From Lancefieldella parvula DSM 20469 (GTDB lineage: Bacteria > Actinomycetota > Coriobacteriia > Coriobacteriales > Atopobiaceae), in the NCBI RefSeq assembly GCF_000024225.1, contig NC_013203.1:806001-870000 (forward strand): 64,000 nucleotides of DNA. Reading direction: 5' to 3'. A model generated the notes under the pieces. It did no database searches and was not told the origin of the DNA. It was given only the letters and a program-made list of their open reading frames with translations. A program made the position numbers and the translations under genes. Numbering within the stretch: the stretch's first letter is position 1; each line of letters opens with the position of its first letter. This document shows positions 41,029-49,486 of this stretch, piece by piece.

Positions 41029-42345
41029 CTAATTAGCAATGATGAAGTAAGCAACAAACGCAAGAGTTGCAACCCACATCAGAGGCTTAACCTTCTTAAC
41101 GTTACCGGTTACAAGAGCAACGACAACATAGAAGATGAAACCAAAACCAATGCCGTCAGAAATTGAATAAGTCATTGGAATACCAGCAATAACCATGAAA
41201 GCTGGAAAACCTTCGAGAAGATCGTTCCAATCAATCTCAGTGACCTCGGACATCATCAGGAAGCCAACGAGGACTAATGCTCCGCAGGTAGCTGCAGAGC
41301 TGACGATAGAAATAAGAGGCGCAATAAACGCTGCTGAAATAAAGAGCAGACCGGTAAAGATAGAAGAAAGACCAGTACGACCACCATCAGCAGCACCAGA
41401 TGCAGACTCAATAAAGGTGGTAATAGAAGAAGCACCAAAGAGACCACCCGCAGCAGCTGCAGCGGAATCAACAATAAGGATCTGCTTGATGTCTTTGACA
41501 TTGCCATCCTCTGTGAGGAAGTCTCCCTGCTTAGCAATAGCCATAGCAGAACCCATGGTGTCAAAGAAGTCTGACATCATCAAAGAGAACGCAAATACAA
41601 GAAGAACTGGAGTTGTCAGAGCCTTAACAATACCCATGACACCAGCTTCATCGGTCAAGAATGGTGCACCAAAAGTAGAAAAATCAAGACCAGAAACAAT
41701 GCCTGTAGGGCTTGCAGTAACACCAAGAGGAATACCAGCAAGTACTGCAAGAATAATACCGATAAGCAGAGAACCCTTAACACGAGCAGAGTAAAGAACA
41801 ACTGTTGCAACGATAGAAATTACACCAACAATAAAGGATGGAGAGAAAATATTGCCAAGAGCAACAAGTGTAGACTCATTTGCGACGATAATACCGCTGT
41901 TCTTGAGACCAATCATGGCAATAAAAAGACCTAGGCCAACTGAAATTGCGTGGCGTAGGTTTACAGGAATTGCATCCATGATGGCTTCACGAAGACCGCA
42001 AAGAACTAGAAGCAGAATAGCAACGCCTTCAATAAAGATTACTGCCATTGATGCGTGCCAATCTCCACCTGTAATTGGAGTTAGAGAAAAAGCAACAACA
42101 GCATTTACACCCATACCAGATGCGCAAGCAAGTGGGCGGTTAGAGAAAAGACCCATCAAAATGGTCATAATGCCGCCGCCAAGACAGGTAGCAGTAATGG
42201 CCGCTGAAATTGGAACTCCTGCAGCAGCAAGAAGAGCTGGGTTTACTGCAATGATATATGCCATTGCAAGGAATGTAGTAATTCCAGCCCTAAACTCTTG
42301 AGCGGGATTGCTACCACGCTCAGCTATCTTAAAGAACTTCTCCAT
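41029..42345 (-). CDS. NCS2-family purine permease (AzgA/PbuG-like)
   Basis: A 438-residue membrane transporter of the nucleobase-cation-symport-2 class. The N terminus FRAGITTFLAMAYIIAVNP is diagnostic of the AzgA/PbuG branch (guanine, hypoxanthine, adenine). Motifs ATCLGGGIMTILMG, GMGVNAVVAFSL and SASGAADGGRTGLSSIFTG (the substrate region near residue 310) follow, with about 12-14 helices. GGAAGGAAGAG precedes the start. It supplies bases to enzymes such as apt. No purine riboswitch fits in the short 69-bp leader. Confidence 0.9.
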   Translation of the reverse strand: MEKFFKIAERGSNPAQEFRAGITTFLAMAYIIAVNPALLAAAGVPISAAITATCLGGGIMTILMGLFSNRPLACASGMGVNAVVAFSLTPITGGDWHASMAVIFIEGVAILLLVLCGLREAIMDAIPVNLRHAISVGLGLFIAMIGLKNSGIIVANESTLVALGNIFSPSFIVGVISIVATVVLYSARVKGSLLIGIILAVLAGIPLGVTASPTGIVSGLDFSTFGAPFLTDEAGVMGIVKALTTPVLLVFAFSLMMSDFFDTMGSAMAIAKQGDFLTEDGNVKDIKQILIVDSAAAAAGGLFGASSITTFIESASGAADGGRTGLSSIFTGLLFISAAFIAPLISIVSSAATCGALVLVGFLMMSEVTEIDWNDLLEGFPAFMVIAGIPMTYSISDGIGFGFIFYVVVALVTGNVKKVKPLMWVATLAFVAYFIIAN

Positions 42346-42414
42346 TAAGCTCTTCCTTCCTAAAGAGACTTTTCTTTATGCAAGCGCTGCAGCGCTTATC
42401 GCAAAATTAAAAAA

Positions 42415-42864
42415 TTATTGAACGCCGCTTGAGCCAAATCCGCCAGTACCACGATCAGTCTGATCAAGTTCATCAACCTCAATAAGTTCTACAACAGGAA
42501 CTTGTTGAATCACAAGCTGTGCAATACGCTCGCCACGCTCAATATGAATAGTTTCTTTACTATCAAGGTTAATGGCACAGACCTTAAGTTCACCACGATA
42601 ATGAGCATCGATAAGACCTGGAGTATTTGCCATAGAAAGGCCCTTCTTAAAGGCAAGTCCACTTCTGGGCTGAACAAATCCTGCATAGCCATCAGGAATT
42701 GCAATAGCTAGACCAGTAGAAATAAGTTTGCGCTCAAAAGGAGCAAGATCAACATCTTCGGCACTTCTAAGATCTAATCCAGCGTCTCCTGTATAAGCAT
42801 ACGAAGGAAGTTCAACGGTAGGATCAAGGCGTTTAATAGATAACTGGATGTCAAAATTGCTCAT
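42415..42864 (-). CDS. dut: dUTP diphosphatase
   Basis: Hydrolyses dUTP to dUMP, keeping uracil out of DNA. The five trimeric dUTPase motifs are present: [25 protein letters not shown] (with the uracil-binding Tyr), ERIAQLV and the P-loop-like [10 protein letters not shown] at the C terminus. Its 149 residues are normal. Its start overlaps the nrdR stop as TAATG, so both are translated together; they share control of nucleotide supply. Confidence 0.96.
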   Translation of the reverse strand: MSNFDIQLSIKRLDPTVELPSYAYTGDAGLDLRSAEDVDLAPFERKLISTGLAIAIPDGYAGFVQPRSGLAFKKGLSMANTPGLIDAHYRGELKVCAINLDSKETIHIERGERIAQLVIQQVPVVELIEVDELDQTDRGTGGFGSSGVQ

Positions 42865-43310
42865 TAATTAAGGCTCCTTAACTCTGCGCTAAATTCATCA
42901 ACATCTTTGAAGTCTCTATAGACAGAAGCAAACCTAATGTATGCAACCTTATCAAGCATAACGAGGTTTTTAAGCACAATGCTTCCAAGGTCTTCAGATT
43001 TAATCTCGTATTGACCTTTATCTCTAATCTGAGACTCAATTCCATCAATAAAGTGATCAAGAGAGGCAACAGAGATATCTCTCTTTACTGTTGCAGCTAC
43101 AAGACCTCTCATAAGTTTCTGCCTATCAAAAGGCTCCTTGTGACCGTCCTTCTTTACAACGGTGATAGGAATCTCTTCTAAGCGCTCATAAGTTGTAAAA
43201 CGAAACTTACAGGACATGCATTCGCGACGCCTTCTAATAGCATCGTTATTCTCAGATGAACGAGAATCAATAACCTTTGACTCTTCGTGACCGCATTTTG
43301 GACAACGCAT
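42864..43310 (-). CDS. nrdR: Transcriptional repressor NrdR
   Basis: ATP/dATP-sensing repressor of ribonucleotide reductase genes. An N-terminal zinc ribbon uses CPKC and CMSC (residues 3-34), with [18 protein letters not shown]; an ATP-cone domain follows from about residue 46 with [19 protein letters not shown]. At 148 residues it is typical. Start 43310 is preceded by GGGGAT; the upstream in-frame start adds 12 residues. dut follows by TAATG. NrdR boxes were not looked for exhaustively. Confidence 0.96.
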   Translation of the reverse strand: MRCPKCGHEESKVIDSRSSENNDAIRRRRECMSCKFRFTTYERLEEIPITVVKKDGHKEPFDRQKLMRGLVAATVKRDISVASLDHFIDGIESQIRDKGQYEIKSEDLGSIVLKNLVMLDKVAYIRFASVYRDFKDVDEFSAELRSLN

Positions 43311-43407
43311 GGAATCCCCTTTTTTCGTATAAAAGGAAGATACCATTTTACGCAGGTATTGAGTGTTATCAACACAGAATTCCGAGAGAAATTTACATAA
43401 ATATTTA

Positions 43408-43854
43408 CTATTTAGACACAGATGGGATCTCTAAGGTTTGTCCAACTCTTAAAAGAGAAGTATCAAGATTATTTCTTTCCCTAATCCAATTAACTTGCTG
43501 CTCTGTAGAAACGCCTTCAATTGGATTATTCTCTGCAATTGACCACAGCGTATCACTGCTTTGAACGGTAATTGTTTCTGAAGCACTATCCATTACAGAG
43601 GTTGCAAATGAATTAATAGCAGTTGTACGAAGAAAAGAAACTGCAAACATAAAAACAAAAGATGCAGTAACAATGAGACCAGCAATAAATGACTCTTTGC
43701 TTGTTAATGTCTTTATATAAGAAACTTCTTTACGCTGAGGTACAACAAAGCCCTTCTTTGCTCCACCCTCAATAACCTTAAAGGCAGATCTATAAGAAGC
43801 AAGTGCTGAAGTTCCACTAACTTGATACATCTTTGACTGGTACATACGCCTCAT
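43408..43854 (-). CDS. LysM membrane protein, YneA/ChiZ-like SOS division suppressor
   Basis: A 148-residue protein with one transmembrane helix (SFIAGLIVTASFVFMFAVSF, about residues 55-76) and an extracellular LysM domain (about 94-146, from ITVQSSDTLWSIAENN to RVGQTLEIP). It is divergent from lexA, exactly the place of Bacillus yneA and mycobacterial chiZ (Rv2719c), which delay division during DNA damage. Its promoter (TTGACA-N17-TATTAT) carries a LexA-type box in the spacer and another at the start site. The start 43854 has GGAAGGA upstream. No hydrolase domain is seen. Confidence 0.82.
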   Translation of the reverse strand: MRRMYQSKMYQVSGTSALASYRSAFKVIEGGAKKGFVVPQRKEVSYIKTLTSKESFIAGLIVTASFVFMFAVSFLRTTAINSFATSVMDSASETITVQSSDTLWSIAENNPIEGVSTEQQVNWIRERNNLDTSLLRVGQTLEIPSVSK

Positions 43855-43923
43855 ATCATTTCCTTCCGTAACAGTTTTTACGGAACTAGTTATATCTAAT
43901 ACACCGGACAAAAAGTCATGTAC

Positions 43924-43935
43924 GAACGTTTGTAC
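43924..43935. promoter_or_regulatory. LexA box 1 (LysM gene start site)
   Basis: GAAC-GTTT-GTAC fits the Gram-positive/actinobacterial form GAAC-N4-GTTC with one change and overlaps the predicted LysM gene start near 43931. Confidence 0.75.
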
Positions 43936-43937
43936 TA

Positions 43938-43966
43938 ATAATATTTAGTACATTTGTTCGTGTCAA
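43938..43966 (-). promoter_or_regulatory. Promoter of LysM gene with LexA box 2
   Basis: TTGACA (43966-43961) and TATTAT (43943-43938) are 17 bases apart on the minus strand. The spacer contains GTAC-ATTT-GTTC (43948-43959), a LexA box that would block the promoter. Confidence 0.8.
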
Positions 43967-43976
43967 GAAGAAAATA

Positions 43977-43988
43977 GAACATTCGTTT
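43977..43988. promoter_or_regulatory. LexA box 3 at lexA -35
   Basis: GAAC-ATTC-GTTT overlaps the lexA -35 region. It differs from the palindromic form in the last base. Confidence 0.6.
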
Positions 43989-44015
43989 GATTATTTTTTA
44001 GAACACGTGTATTAT
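43987..44015 (+). promoter_or_regulatory. lexA promoter with LexA box 4
   Basis: TTGATT (43987-43992) and TATTAT (44010-44015) are separated by 17 bases. GAAC-ACGT-GTAT (44001-44012) overlaps the -10. The predicted start near 44022 excludes the ATG at 44017 as a translation start. Confidence 0.75.
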
Positions 44016-44040
44016 TATGAAAAAGAAAAAGGAGGCTCAT

Positions 44041-44694
44041 ATGCCAAAAGGCAAACTTAGCAAGCGTCAAGCAGCAATTTATGACTATATCTGTTCCTAC
44101 ACAGATCAGCATGGCTATCCCCCTTCAGTAAGAGAAATTGGTACTGCAGTTAACCTTGCGTCTCCTTCAACAGTGCACATGCATCTCAAAGTTCTTGAGC
44201 AGTTCGGACTTATTGATAGAGATCCAAAGAAGCCTCGTACTATGAAGATTGTTTCTCAAGCTTCTAACGCCTCTGATACAGCAAAACTTGCCCCAGTGAC
44301 TCAAGATGTAGCTAATAACGTTATCAGCCTTCCTCTTGTTGGACGTGTTGCTGCAGGTACGCCCATTCTTGCCGAGCAAAACGTTGAAGAGTCGCTATCT
44401 CTTCCAACAAGTATTGTTGGAGATTCAAGCTCCTTTATTCTTCGTGTACGCGGAGAATCAATGATTAACGCTGGCATTTTTGATGGTGACTATATTGTTG
44501 TCAAAGAGCAGCAAGATGCTCATGATGGAGAAATTGTTGTCGCTCTCATTGATGACTCTGCAACGGTTAAAACGTTTTACAGAGAAAATGATCGCATTCG
44601 TCTCCAGCCAGAAAATGATTTTATGGAGCCAATCTACGTAAAAAATCCCGTTATTTTAGGTAGAGTTACTGCACTTATTAGGTCAATTTCATAG
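44041..44694 (+). CDS. lexA: LexA repressor
   Basis: SOS repressor, 217 residues. An N-terminal winged helix (KLSKRQAAIYDYICSYTDQ, then PPSVREIG and SPSTVHMHLK) recognises the GAAC boxes. The S24 peptidase half has the cleavage site Ala105-Gly106 in VAAGTP and the catalytic dyad Ser140 (RGESMINAG) and Lys177 (ATVKTFY). GGAGG lies six to seven bases before 44041. It is divergent from the LysM gene, with boxes controlling both; autoregulation is expected. An upstream in-frame ATG at 44017 is rejected as it precedes the predicted transcription start. Confidence 0.96.
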   Translation: MPKGKLSKRQAAIYDYICSYTDQHGYPPSVREIGTAVNLASPSTVHMHLKVLEQFGLIDRDPKKPRTMKIVSQASNASDTAKLAPVTQDVANNVISLPLVGRVAAGTPILAEQNVEESLSLPTSIVGDSSSFILRVRGESMINAGIFDGDYIVVKEQQDAHDGEIVVALIDDSATVKTFYRENDRIRLQPENDFMEPIYVKNPVILGRVTALIRSIS

Positions 44695-44701
44695 TCATAG
44701 T

Positions 44702-45466
44702 ATGGGTGTGAAATTAGAAGAATCCAAAGGTAGGGTAACGTTCTTTGATACTATTCGAGGACTCTCGGTAGTTTCAATGATTCTATTTCACTTTACCTAT
44801 GATTTGTTCTTCATTTCACATATCAAACTTACTTGGTTTACTCCATTACTCATGCAAATCTGGATTCCATCAATTTCTTATCCTTTTATTTTTATCGCTG
44901 GTTGCATGTGTGCTTTTTCAAAGAACTCTTTTAAGCGTGCAGGGGTATACAGTCTTGTTGCTCTTGCGATATTCACAGCTACCACCTTTGCAAAAGTTGA
45001 TACACCTATTACTTTTGGTATTTTCTTTTGCATGGCGTCATGTACCCTTGTAGAAGCTCTTATTTCACGCTTTATTGTTATGCCAAAAGGATATGCAGCG
45101 GCAATTCTTTTTCTTTTAATTTTTGTTATTTGCATTCCAATTTCTGCTGGACACATTGGTGTAGGCAACATGATTTTCTCGTTACCTAAAGAGCTGTATC
45201 AAACACCGTATTTAGCCTGGGCTGGATTTCCTTCTCCAACTTTTTCATCAGGAGATTACTATCCGCTACTCCCCTATTTGTTCTTGTATTTAAGCGGCGC
45301 TGCTTTTAATAGACAATTCAAAGAAGGGGGCTATCCTGACTGGATGAAAACGTTTTCCCTTCCCTTAGTAACAGAAATGGGAAAACATTCGCTTCTCATT
45401 TATATTTTGCATCAACCAATTTTGCTGCTTATTGCCTTATTCATCAGTCAAAATATTGTCCTCTGA
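44702..45466 (+). CDS. DUF1624 / heparan-alpha-glucosaminide acetyltransferase-like membrane protein
   Basis: A 254-residue membrane protein with about seven helices. The N-terminal VTFFDTIRGLSVVSMILFHF matches the acyltransferase-like HGSNAT catalytic domain, with His in the FHFTYDL helix as the probable catalytic residue. The C terminus HSLLIYILHQP is characteristic of membrane acyltransferases. It may acetylate a surface glycan. No Shine-Dalgarno is evident; the gene follows lexA by seven bases and may be cotranscribed. Its last 30 bases overlap the convergent hflX 3' end. Confidence 0.8.
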   Translation: MGVKLEESKGRVTFFDTIRGLSVVSMILFHFTYDLFFISHIKLTWFTPLLMQIWIPSISYPFIFIAGCMCAFSKNSFKRAGVYSLVALAIFTATTFAKVDTPITFGIFFCMASCTLVEALISRFIVMPKGYAAAILFLLIFVICIPISAGHIGVGNMIFSLPKELYQTPYLAWAGFPSPTFSSGDYYPLLPYLFLYLSGAAFNRQFKEGGYPDWMKTFSLPLVTEMGKHSLLIYILHQPILLLIALFISQNIVL

Positions 45467-46750
45467 TATAACATAAGGCTCTAAAAGTGCCTGCATATAG
45501 GTGTCAGCTTTAACTGATAGTAAAAGTCCCTCAGCAACATATTGCTCATGTAAAAGTTGACATCTCTCGTGAACTGATTTAACAAGAGCACCCTTATTAA
45601 ATGGAATAAGAGCACTAACAACCTTATCACCGGTACTAGCTATCTCTTGAATTTTGTGGAGAAGACCATTAATGCCTGTGCCTTTCTGAGCAGAAATAAA
45701 CACAGCATCTGGATAAAGCGCCTTAAGCATTTGAAGTTCTTGCTCAGAGAGAAGATCAACCTTGTTTAATACAAGAACCTGATCGCTTTTATCGGCTTCG
45801 ATATCTTTCAAGATACTACGAACAACTGCAATTTCTTTAGAAAGATTCTTATCTGTTGCATCAGCAACCAACAGCAAAAGATCTGCCTCCTGAGCCTCTA
45901 TCAGCGTAGATTTAAAAGACTCAATCAGATTTGTTGGAAGCTTTTGAATAAATCCAACGGTATCTGTAAGAACAATTTTTCTACCCTCATCAAGAGATAA
46001 TGCCCTGGTAGTTGGATCAAGTGTTGCAAAGAGTTCATCTTTTGCATATACATCTGCACCAGTTAGCTGATTCAGAAGCGTAGATTTACCTGCATTGGTA
46101 TAACCAACAAGTGAAACGCTGAAAGTGCCAGAATTCCATCTAGACTTAGACTGAATTTCTCGCCTTTGGCCAAGCTGTTTAAGCTCATTTTTAAGAGTTG
46201 AAATGCGCTTTCTTATAAGACGACGGTCAACCTCAAGCTGACTTTCACCCTGACCAAAACGACTACCAATACCACCGCGGGTTTGCTCTCCCACAAGATG
46301 ACTCCACATGCCACGAAGCCTTGGAAGTACGTACTGGAGCTGAGCAAGCTGTACCTGAAGTCGCCCTTCTTTAGTGCGAGCGTGAATACCAAAGATATCA
46401 AGAATAAGTGCTGTACGGTCAATAACTTTAACCGGTTCACCAAGCAGTTTCTCTAAATTAGATTGCTGAGAAGGTGTAAGTTCATCATCAAAAATGACCA
46501 CATCAGCATCAGTGTTTTTCACAAGAGAAACAAGCTCTTCTGTTTTACCTTTACCAATAAATGTCTTAGGCACAGGGGCATCAAGTTTCTGCGTAATACG
46601 CATAAAGACTTCAGCGCCATCAGTTTGCGTCAGTCGTTCCAACTCGTCCATTGATTCTTCAAGTGACCAATCGCTTTTACCGTGATCAACGCCTACAAGA
46701 ATTGCGCGTTCGACTTTTGGAGCAGTTGAAAATGGAACAAATCGACCCAT
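45437..46750 (-). CDS. hflX: GTPase HflX
   Basis: Ribosome-associated GTPase that splits stalled or heat-damaged ribosomes. The N-terminal domain includes VGVDHGKSDWSLEESMDEL and FIGKGKTEEL; a long linker carries GRLQVQLAQLQYVLPRLRGMW and GGIGSRFGQGESQLEVDRR-like residues. The G domain has GYTNAGKSTLLNQL near 207, DTVGFIQKLP and NKVD. At 437 residues it is complete. Adjacent to miaA/miaB in the usual hfq-miaA-hflX type order, although no hfq is seen here. Confidence 0.95.
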   Translation of the reverse strand: MGRFVPFSTAPKVERAILVGVDHGKSDWSLEESMDELERLTQTDGAEVFMRITQKLDAPVPKTFIGKGKTEELVSLVKNTDADVVIFDDELTPSQQSNLEKLLGEPVKVIDRTALILDIFGIHARTKEGRLQVQLAQLQYVLPRLRGMWSHLVGEQTRGGIGSRFGQGESQLEVDRRLIRKRISTLKNELKQLGQRREIQSKSRWNSGTFSVSLVGYTNAGKSTLLNQLTGADVYAKDELFATLDPTTRALSLDEGRKIVLTDTVGFIQKLPTNLIESFKSTLIEAQEADLLLLVADATDKNLSKEIAVVRSILKDIEADKSDQVLVLNKVDLLSEQELQMLKALYPDAVFISAQKGTGINGLLHKIQEIASTGDKVVSALIPFNKGALVKSVHERCQLLHEQYVAEGLLLSVKADTYMQALLEPYVISEDNILTDE

Positions 46751-46796
46751 AAACTCCCTATCTAAGACAAGGTAAATACGTTAGATTTTGATGCAT

Positions 46797-46862
46797 CCTA
46801 CTGGCATTGTACGTCAGAATGCTGCGCAACCTACTGGCATTGTACGTCAGAATGCTGCGCAA
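46797..46862. repeat. 33-bp tandem duplication spanning the miaA stop codon
   Basis: Two exact back-to-back copies of a 33-base unit (46797-46829 and 46830-46862), each beginning CCTACTGGCA on the plus strand. The right copy encodes the last miaA codons and stop; the left copy duplicates that tail, including the stop, in the same frame just downstream. Confidence 0.95.
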
Positions 46863-47769
46863 TAATCATTTTAAGTGCATCTTCAGGTGTAAGTTGATCC
46901 ATATCAAGCCACCTGACTCGACCATCGCGTTTAAGCCAAGAAATCTGCCGCTTAGCATACTGTCTGGTGTGCTGCTTAATAAGCTCACACGTTTGCTCAA
47001 GTGATTGCTCTCCTGCAAAGTACGCAAAGAACTCTTTGTAGCCAATTGCCTGGCCAGCTGTGCAATGCTCAGATAAACCAGTCTCAATAAGGCACTGAAC
47101 CTCTTCAACAAGTCCTTGTTTAAACATAAGGTCAACTCGGAAGTTGATTCGCTCATACAGCCGCTGACGATCCATCGTAAGACCCCATATCTGAGCGTCA
47201 AAATACGGTGTATGAGCCTTTAGTCCCTTATGATGAATAGCATACGACTTGCCCTCTTCCAAGAGCTCTAAAGCCCTTACAATACGTCGTACGTTATTTG
47301 GGTGAATGAGCTCTGCGCTTGCTGCATCTTTTGAAGCGAGAAAATCGTGCAAGCCCTCTGCACCCAGTTCTTCTGCAAGCTTTTCATATCGAGTTCTTAC
47401 TGGAGACTCAATTGATCCAGAAGGAAACTCCATCTGATCAATAATTGAATCAAGGTAGAGGCCTGTTCCACCACAAAATACGGGGGTTTTACCAGCATCA
47501 ATGAGCTTATGAGCTTCTGCGCGAGCTGCCATCTGAAACATCTGAACAGAGTATTCTTCTGAGATGTTGGCACAATCTACCATCAGAAGAGGAACTTCTC
47601 GCTCCTCAATAGGAGTTTTAGCAGTACCGATATTCATGCCACAGTAGATCTGCATTGCGTCAACAGAAATGACAGAAGTCTCAAGCTGCTTAGCTACCAG
47701 CTCAGACAAGGAGCTTTTGCCCGAAGCCGTAGGACCTACAATGCAGATAACTGAGCCATGAGAGCTCAT
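46831..47769 (-). CDS. miaA: tRNA dimethylallyltransferase MiaA
   Basis: Adds a dimethylallyl group to A37 of tRNAs that read UNN codons, the substrate for MiaB. The P-loop is GPTASGKSSLSELV near residue 12; DAMQIYCGMNIGTAK and GGTGLYLDSIIDQ follow, with RIVRALELLEEG and the C-terminal QYAKRQISWLKRD. Its 312 residues are normal. Start overlaps the miaB stop by four bases (ATGA). The 3' end lies in a 33-bp tandem duplication that repeats the last ten codons and the stop. Confidence 0.95.
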   Translation of the reverse strand: MSSHGSVICIVGPTASGKSSLSELVAKQLETSVISVDAMQIYCGMNIGTAKTPIEEREVPLLMVDCANISEEYSVQMFQMAARAEAHKLIDAGKTPVFCGGTGLYLDSIIDQMEFPSGSIESPVRTRYEKLAEELGAEGLHDFLASKDAASAELIHPNNVRRIVRALELLEEGKSYAIHHKGLKAHTPYFDAQIWGLTMDRQRLYERINFRVDLMFKQGLVEEVQCLIETGLSEHCTAGQAIGYKEFFAYFAGEQSLEQTCELIKQHTRQYAKRQISWLKRDGRVRWLDMDQLTPEDALKMIIAQHSDVQCQ

Positions 47770-49133
47770 CGTGGATCAGACTCCATGGTTCCACGCAGGT
47801 ACCAAGTACGAGCCTCATCAATATGGACATCAACAATTTTTCCGATAAGGTCTTTTGACGTGTAGCCTTCTGGCAAATTGAAGTGAACTGTTTGGTTCTT
47901 CTCGCTATGTCCCACCATAACGGTATCGTCACGTTTAGAAGTTCCCTCAACAAGAACTGCCTGTGTAGTATTCAGATCTACCTGGTTAGCTTCATGTGCC
48001 TGCTGAGCAACGAGCTCTGCAAGTCTGTCAAAGCGCTCTTGGATGACCTCATGAGGCGTATTGTCCTCATATTTTGCTGCAGGAGTTCCTGGACGCTTAG
48101 AGTAAATAAAGGTGTACGCAGAAGAGTAACCGGCTTCTTTGACCAAAGAAAGCGTTTCCTCAAAGTCTTCTTCAGTCTCTCCTGGGAAGCCAACAATAAT
48201 ATCAGTTGAAAGCGCTAGTCCTGGAATAGCCGCGCGAAGACGAGAAACTACATCAAGATACTCTTCTCGCGTATAGCTGCGGTTCATCTTCTTGAGAACA
48301 CGCGTAGATCCGCTTTGAACCGCAAGATGAAGATGAGGCATGACAGCTGGTGTTTCCTTCATAGCTGCAATAGTCTCATCAGTAAGGTCTTTTGGATTTG
48401 ACGAGGTAAAACGAATACGCTCAACACCCGTCTGACCAACAGCGCGTAAAAGCTCTGCAAAACGAGGCTTGCCATAGAGGTCACGGCCATAAGAGTTAAC
48501 GTTTTGACCAAGAAGAGTAATCTCACGAACGCCATCCGCAACAAGACGCTCGCATTCACCAATGACGGCCTCAAAGGTTCGGCTGCGCTCACGACCACGA
48601 ACGTAAGGAACAATGCAATACGTGCAAAAATTGTTGCAGCCGGTCATAATAGGCACCCAAGCATGATACTGCTGAGCGCGGTTACTTGGCAGGTCTGTGG
48701 AGAAGCCTTTGCCCTCCTCAGAAATATCTACGGCCACACGGTCATTCTCGCCCCTAAATGCGCTGGTGAGAAGTGCTGGCAAACTTGCAAGCGCACTGGT
48801 ACCAAACACAACGTCAACAGCTGGGACCTTTTCGCGGAGCTTCTCACCATCGCGCTGCGCAATGCAACCACCAATAGCAACAATACGCTTGCCGGATGGA
48901 GGCGTTGGAGCACTGACCATTGCAGAAGCCTGTCCGTAGAGTCGCTGATCAGCGTTCTCACGAACGCTACAGGTCATGAAAATGACAATATCAGCGTCAT
49001 CGGTATCTGAAACCTCATTACAGCCGCAAGCCTCAAGCAGACCAGAAACACGTTCTGTATCGTGAAGGTTCATCTGGCAGCCAAAAGTTTTAATGTGATA
49101 TGTTTTTCCTACGAGCTCGGAATTTTCAATCAT
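47766..49133 (-). CDS. miaB: tRNA-2-methylthio-N6-dimethylallyladenosine synthase MiaB
   Basis: Radical-SAM methylthiotransferase acting on i6A37 made by MiaA. The N-terminal MTTase domain begins with KTFGCQMNLHDTERVSGLL and has further cysteines at TCSVRE and GGCIAQ. The radical-SAM cluster is CNNFCTYCIVPYVRGRERSR near residue 150. A C-terminal TRAM domain from about 380 (VEGTSKRDDTVMVGHSEKN) binds tRNA. Full length at 455 residues. Overlaps miaA by four bases and follows the SpoVS-like gene by two. Confidence 0.96.
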   Translation of the reverse strand: MIENSELVGKTYHIKTFGCQMNLHDTERVSGLLEACGCNEVSDTDDADIVIFMTCSVRENADQRLYGQASAMVSAPTPPSGKRIVAIGGCIAQRDGEKLREKVPAVDVVFGTSALASLPALLTSAFRGENDRVAVDISEEGKGFSTDLPSNRAQQYHAWVPIMTGCNNFCTYCIVPYVRGRERSRTFEAVIGECERLVADGVREITLLGQNVNSYGRDLYGKPRFAELLRAVGQTGVERIRFTSSNPKDLTDETIAAMKETPAVMPHLHLAVQSGSTRVLKKMNRSYTREEYLDVVSRLRAAIPGLALSTDIIVGFPGETEEDFEETLSLVKEAGYSSAYTFIYSKRPGTPAAKYEDNTPHEVIQERFDRLAELVAQQAHEANQVDLNTTQAVLVEGTSKRDDTVMVGHSEKNQTVHFNLPEGYTSKDLIGKIVDVHIDEARTWYLRGTMESDPR

Positions 49134-49135
49134 GC

Positions 49136-49459
49136 TTAAAGTACCTCATCATACTCAGTGGGACTAACCGCTGGTGCCTGCGCCTCAGGAGCAGACAGTG
49201 TGTGGACATAAACGGCAATTTTAATTGCAGTTCTACTCTCCCCTGCAATTTCAATATCAGAAAAAGTTGGAGCACAAGTAATATCCAGGCCACAAGGAAT
49301 CAGAAAACCACGCGCAATAGCAATAGCCTTAATGCCCTGGTTAACTGCGCCAGCTCCAATACATTGAAGCATTACAGGCTCATTATCTTTAACTAGTCCC
49401 GCAATAGCTCCTGCTACAGAAGCTGGTGAAGACTTACTTGAAACTTTAAGCAAACCCAT
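49136..49459 (-). CDS. SpoVS-like (stage V sporulation protein S family) protein
   Basis: Small 107-residue protein of the SpoVS/Alba-like fold, known in Bacillus for septum and spore-coat roles. LKVSSKSSPASVAGAIAGLV, QCIGAGAVNQGIKAIAIARGFL and ESRTAIKIAVYVH match the family. A short acidic tail follows. The organism is not expected to sporulate, so the protein probably has a general nucleoid or division function; that is inference. It sits between a GHKL ATPase gene and miaB. Confidence 0.9.
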   Translation of the reverse strand: MGLLKVSSKSSPASVAGAIAGLVKDNEPVMLQCIGAGAVNQGIKAIAIARGFLIPCGLDITCAPTFSDIEIAGESRTAIKIAVYVHTLSAPEAQAPAVSPTEYDEVL

Positions 49460-49486
49460 GAGTGCTCCAATTATTGTGCGTTTGTT

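Noticed and set aside
42346-42414. Purine riboswitch near the NCS2 permease
   Set aside because: This gap is downstream of dut and upstream of the permease but only 69 bp; it holds just a palindrome AAGCGCTGCAGCGCTT (42382-42397) and no riboswitch core.
44017-44040. ATG at 44017 as lexA start
   Set aside because: It falls before the predicted transcription start near 44022; ATG 44041 has GGAGG.
46797-46862. CRISPR array
   Set aside because: Only two contiguous repeats without spacers, and no cas genes.
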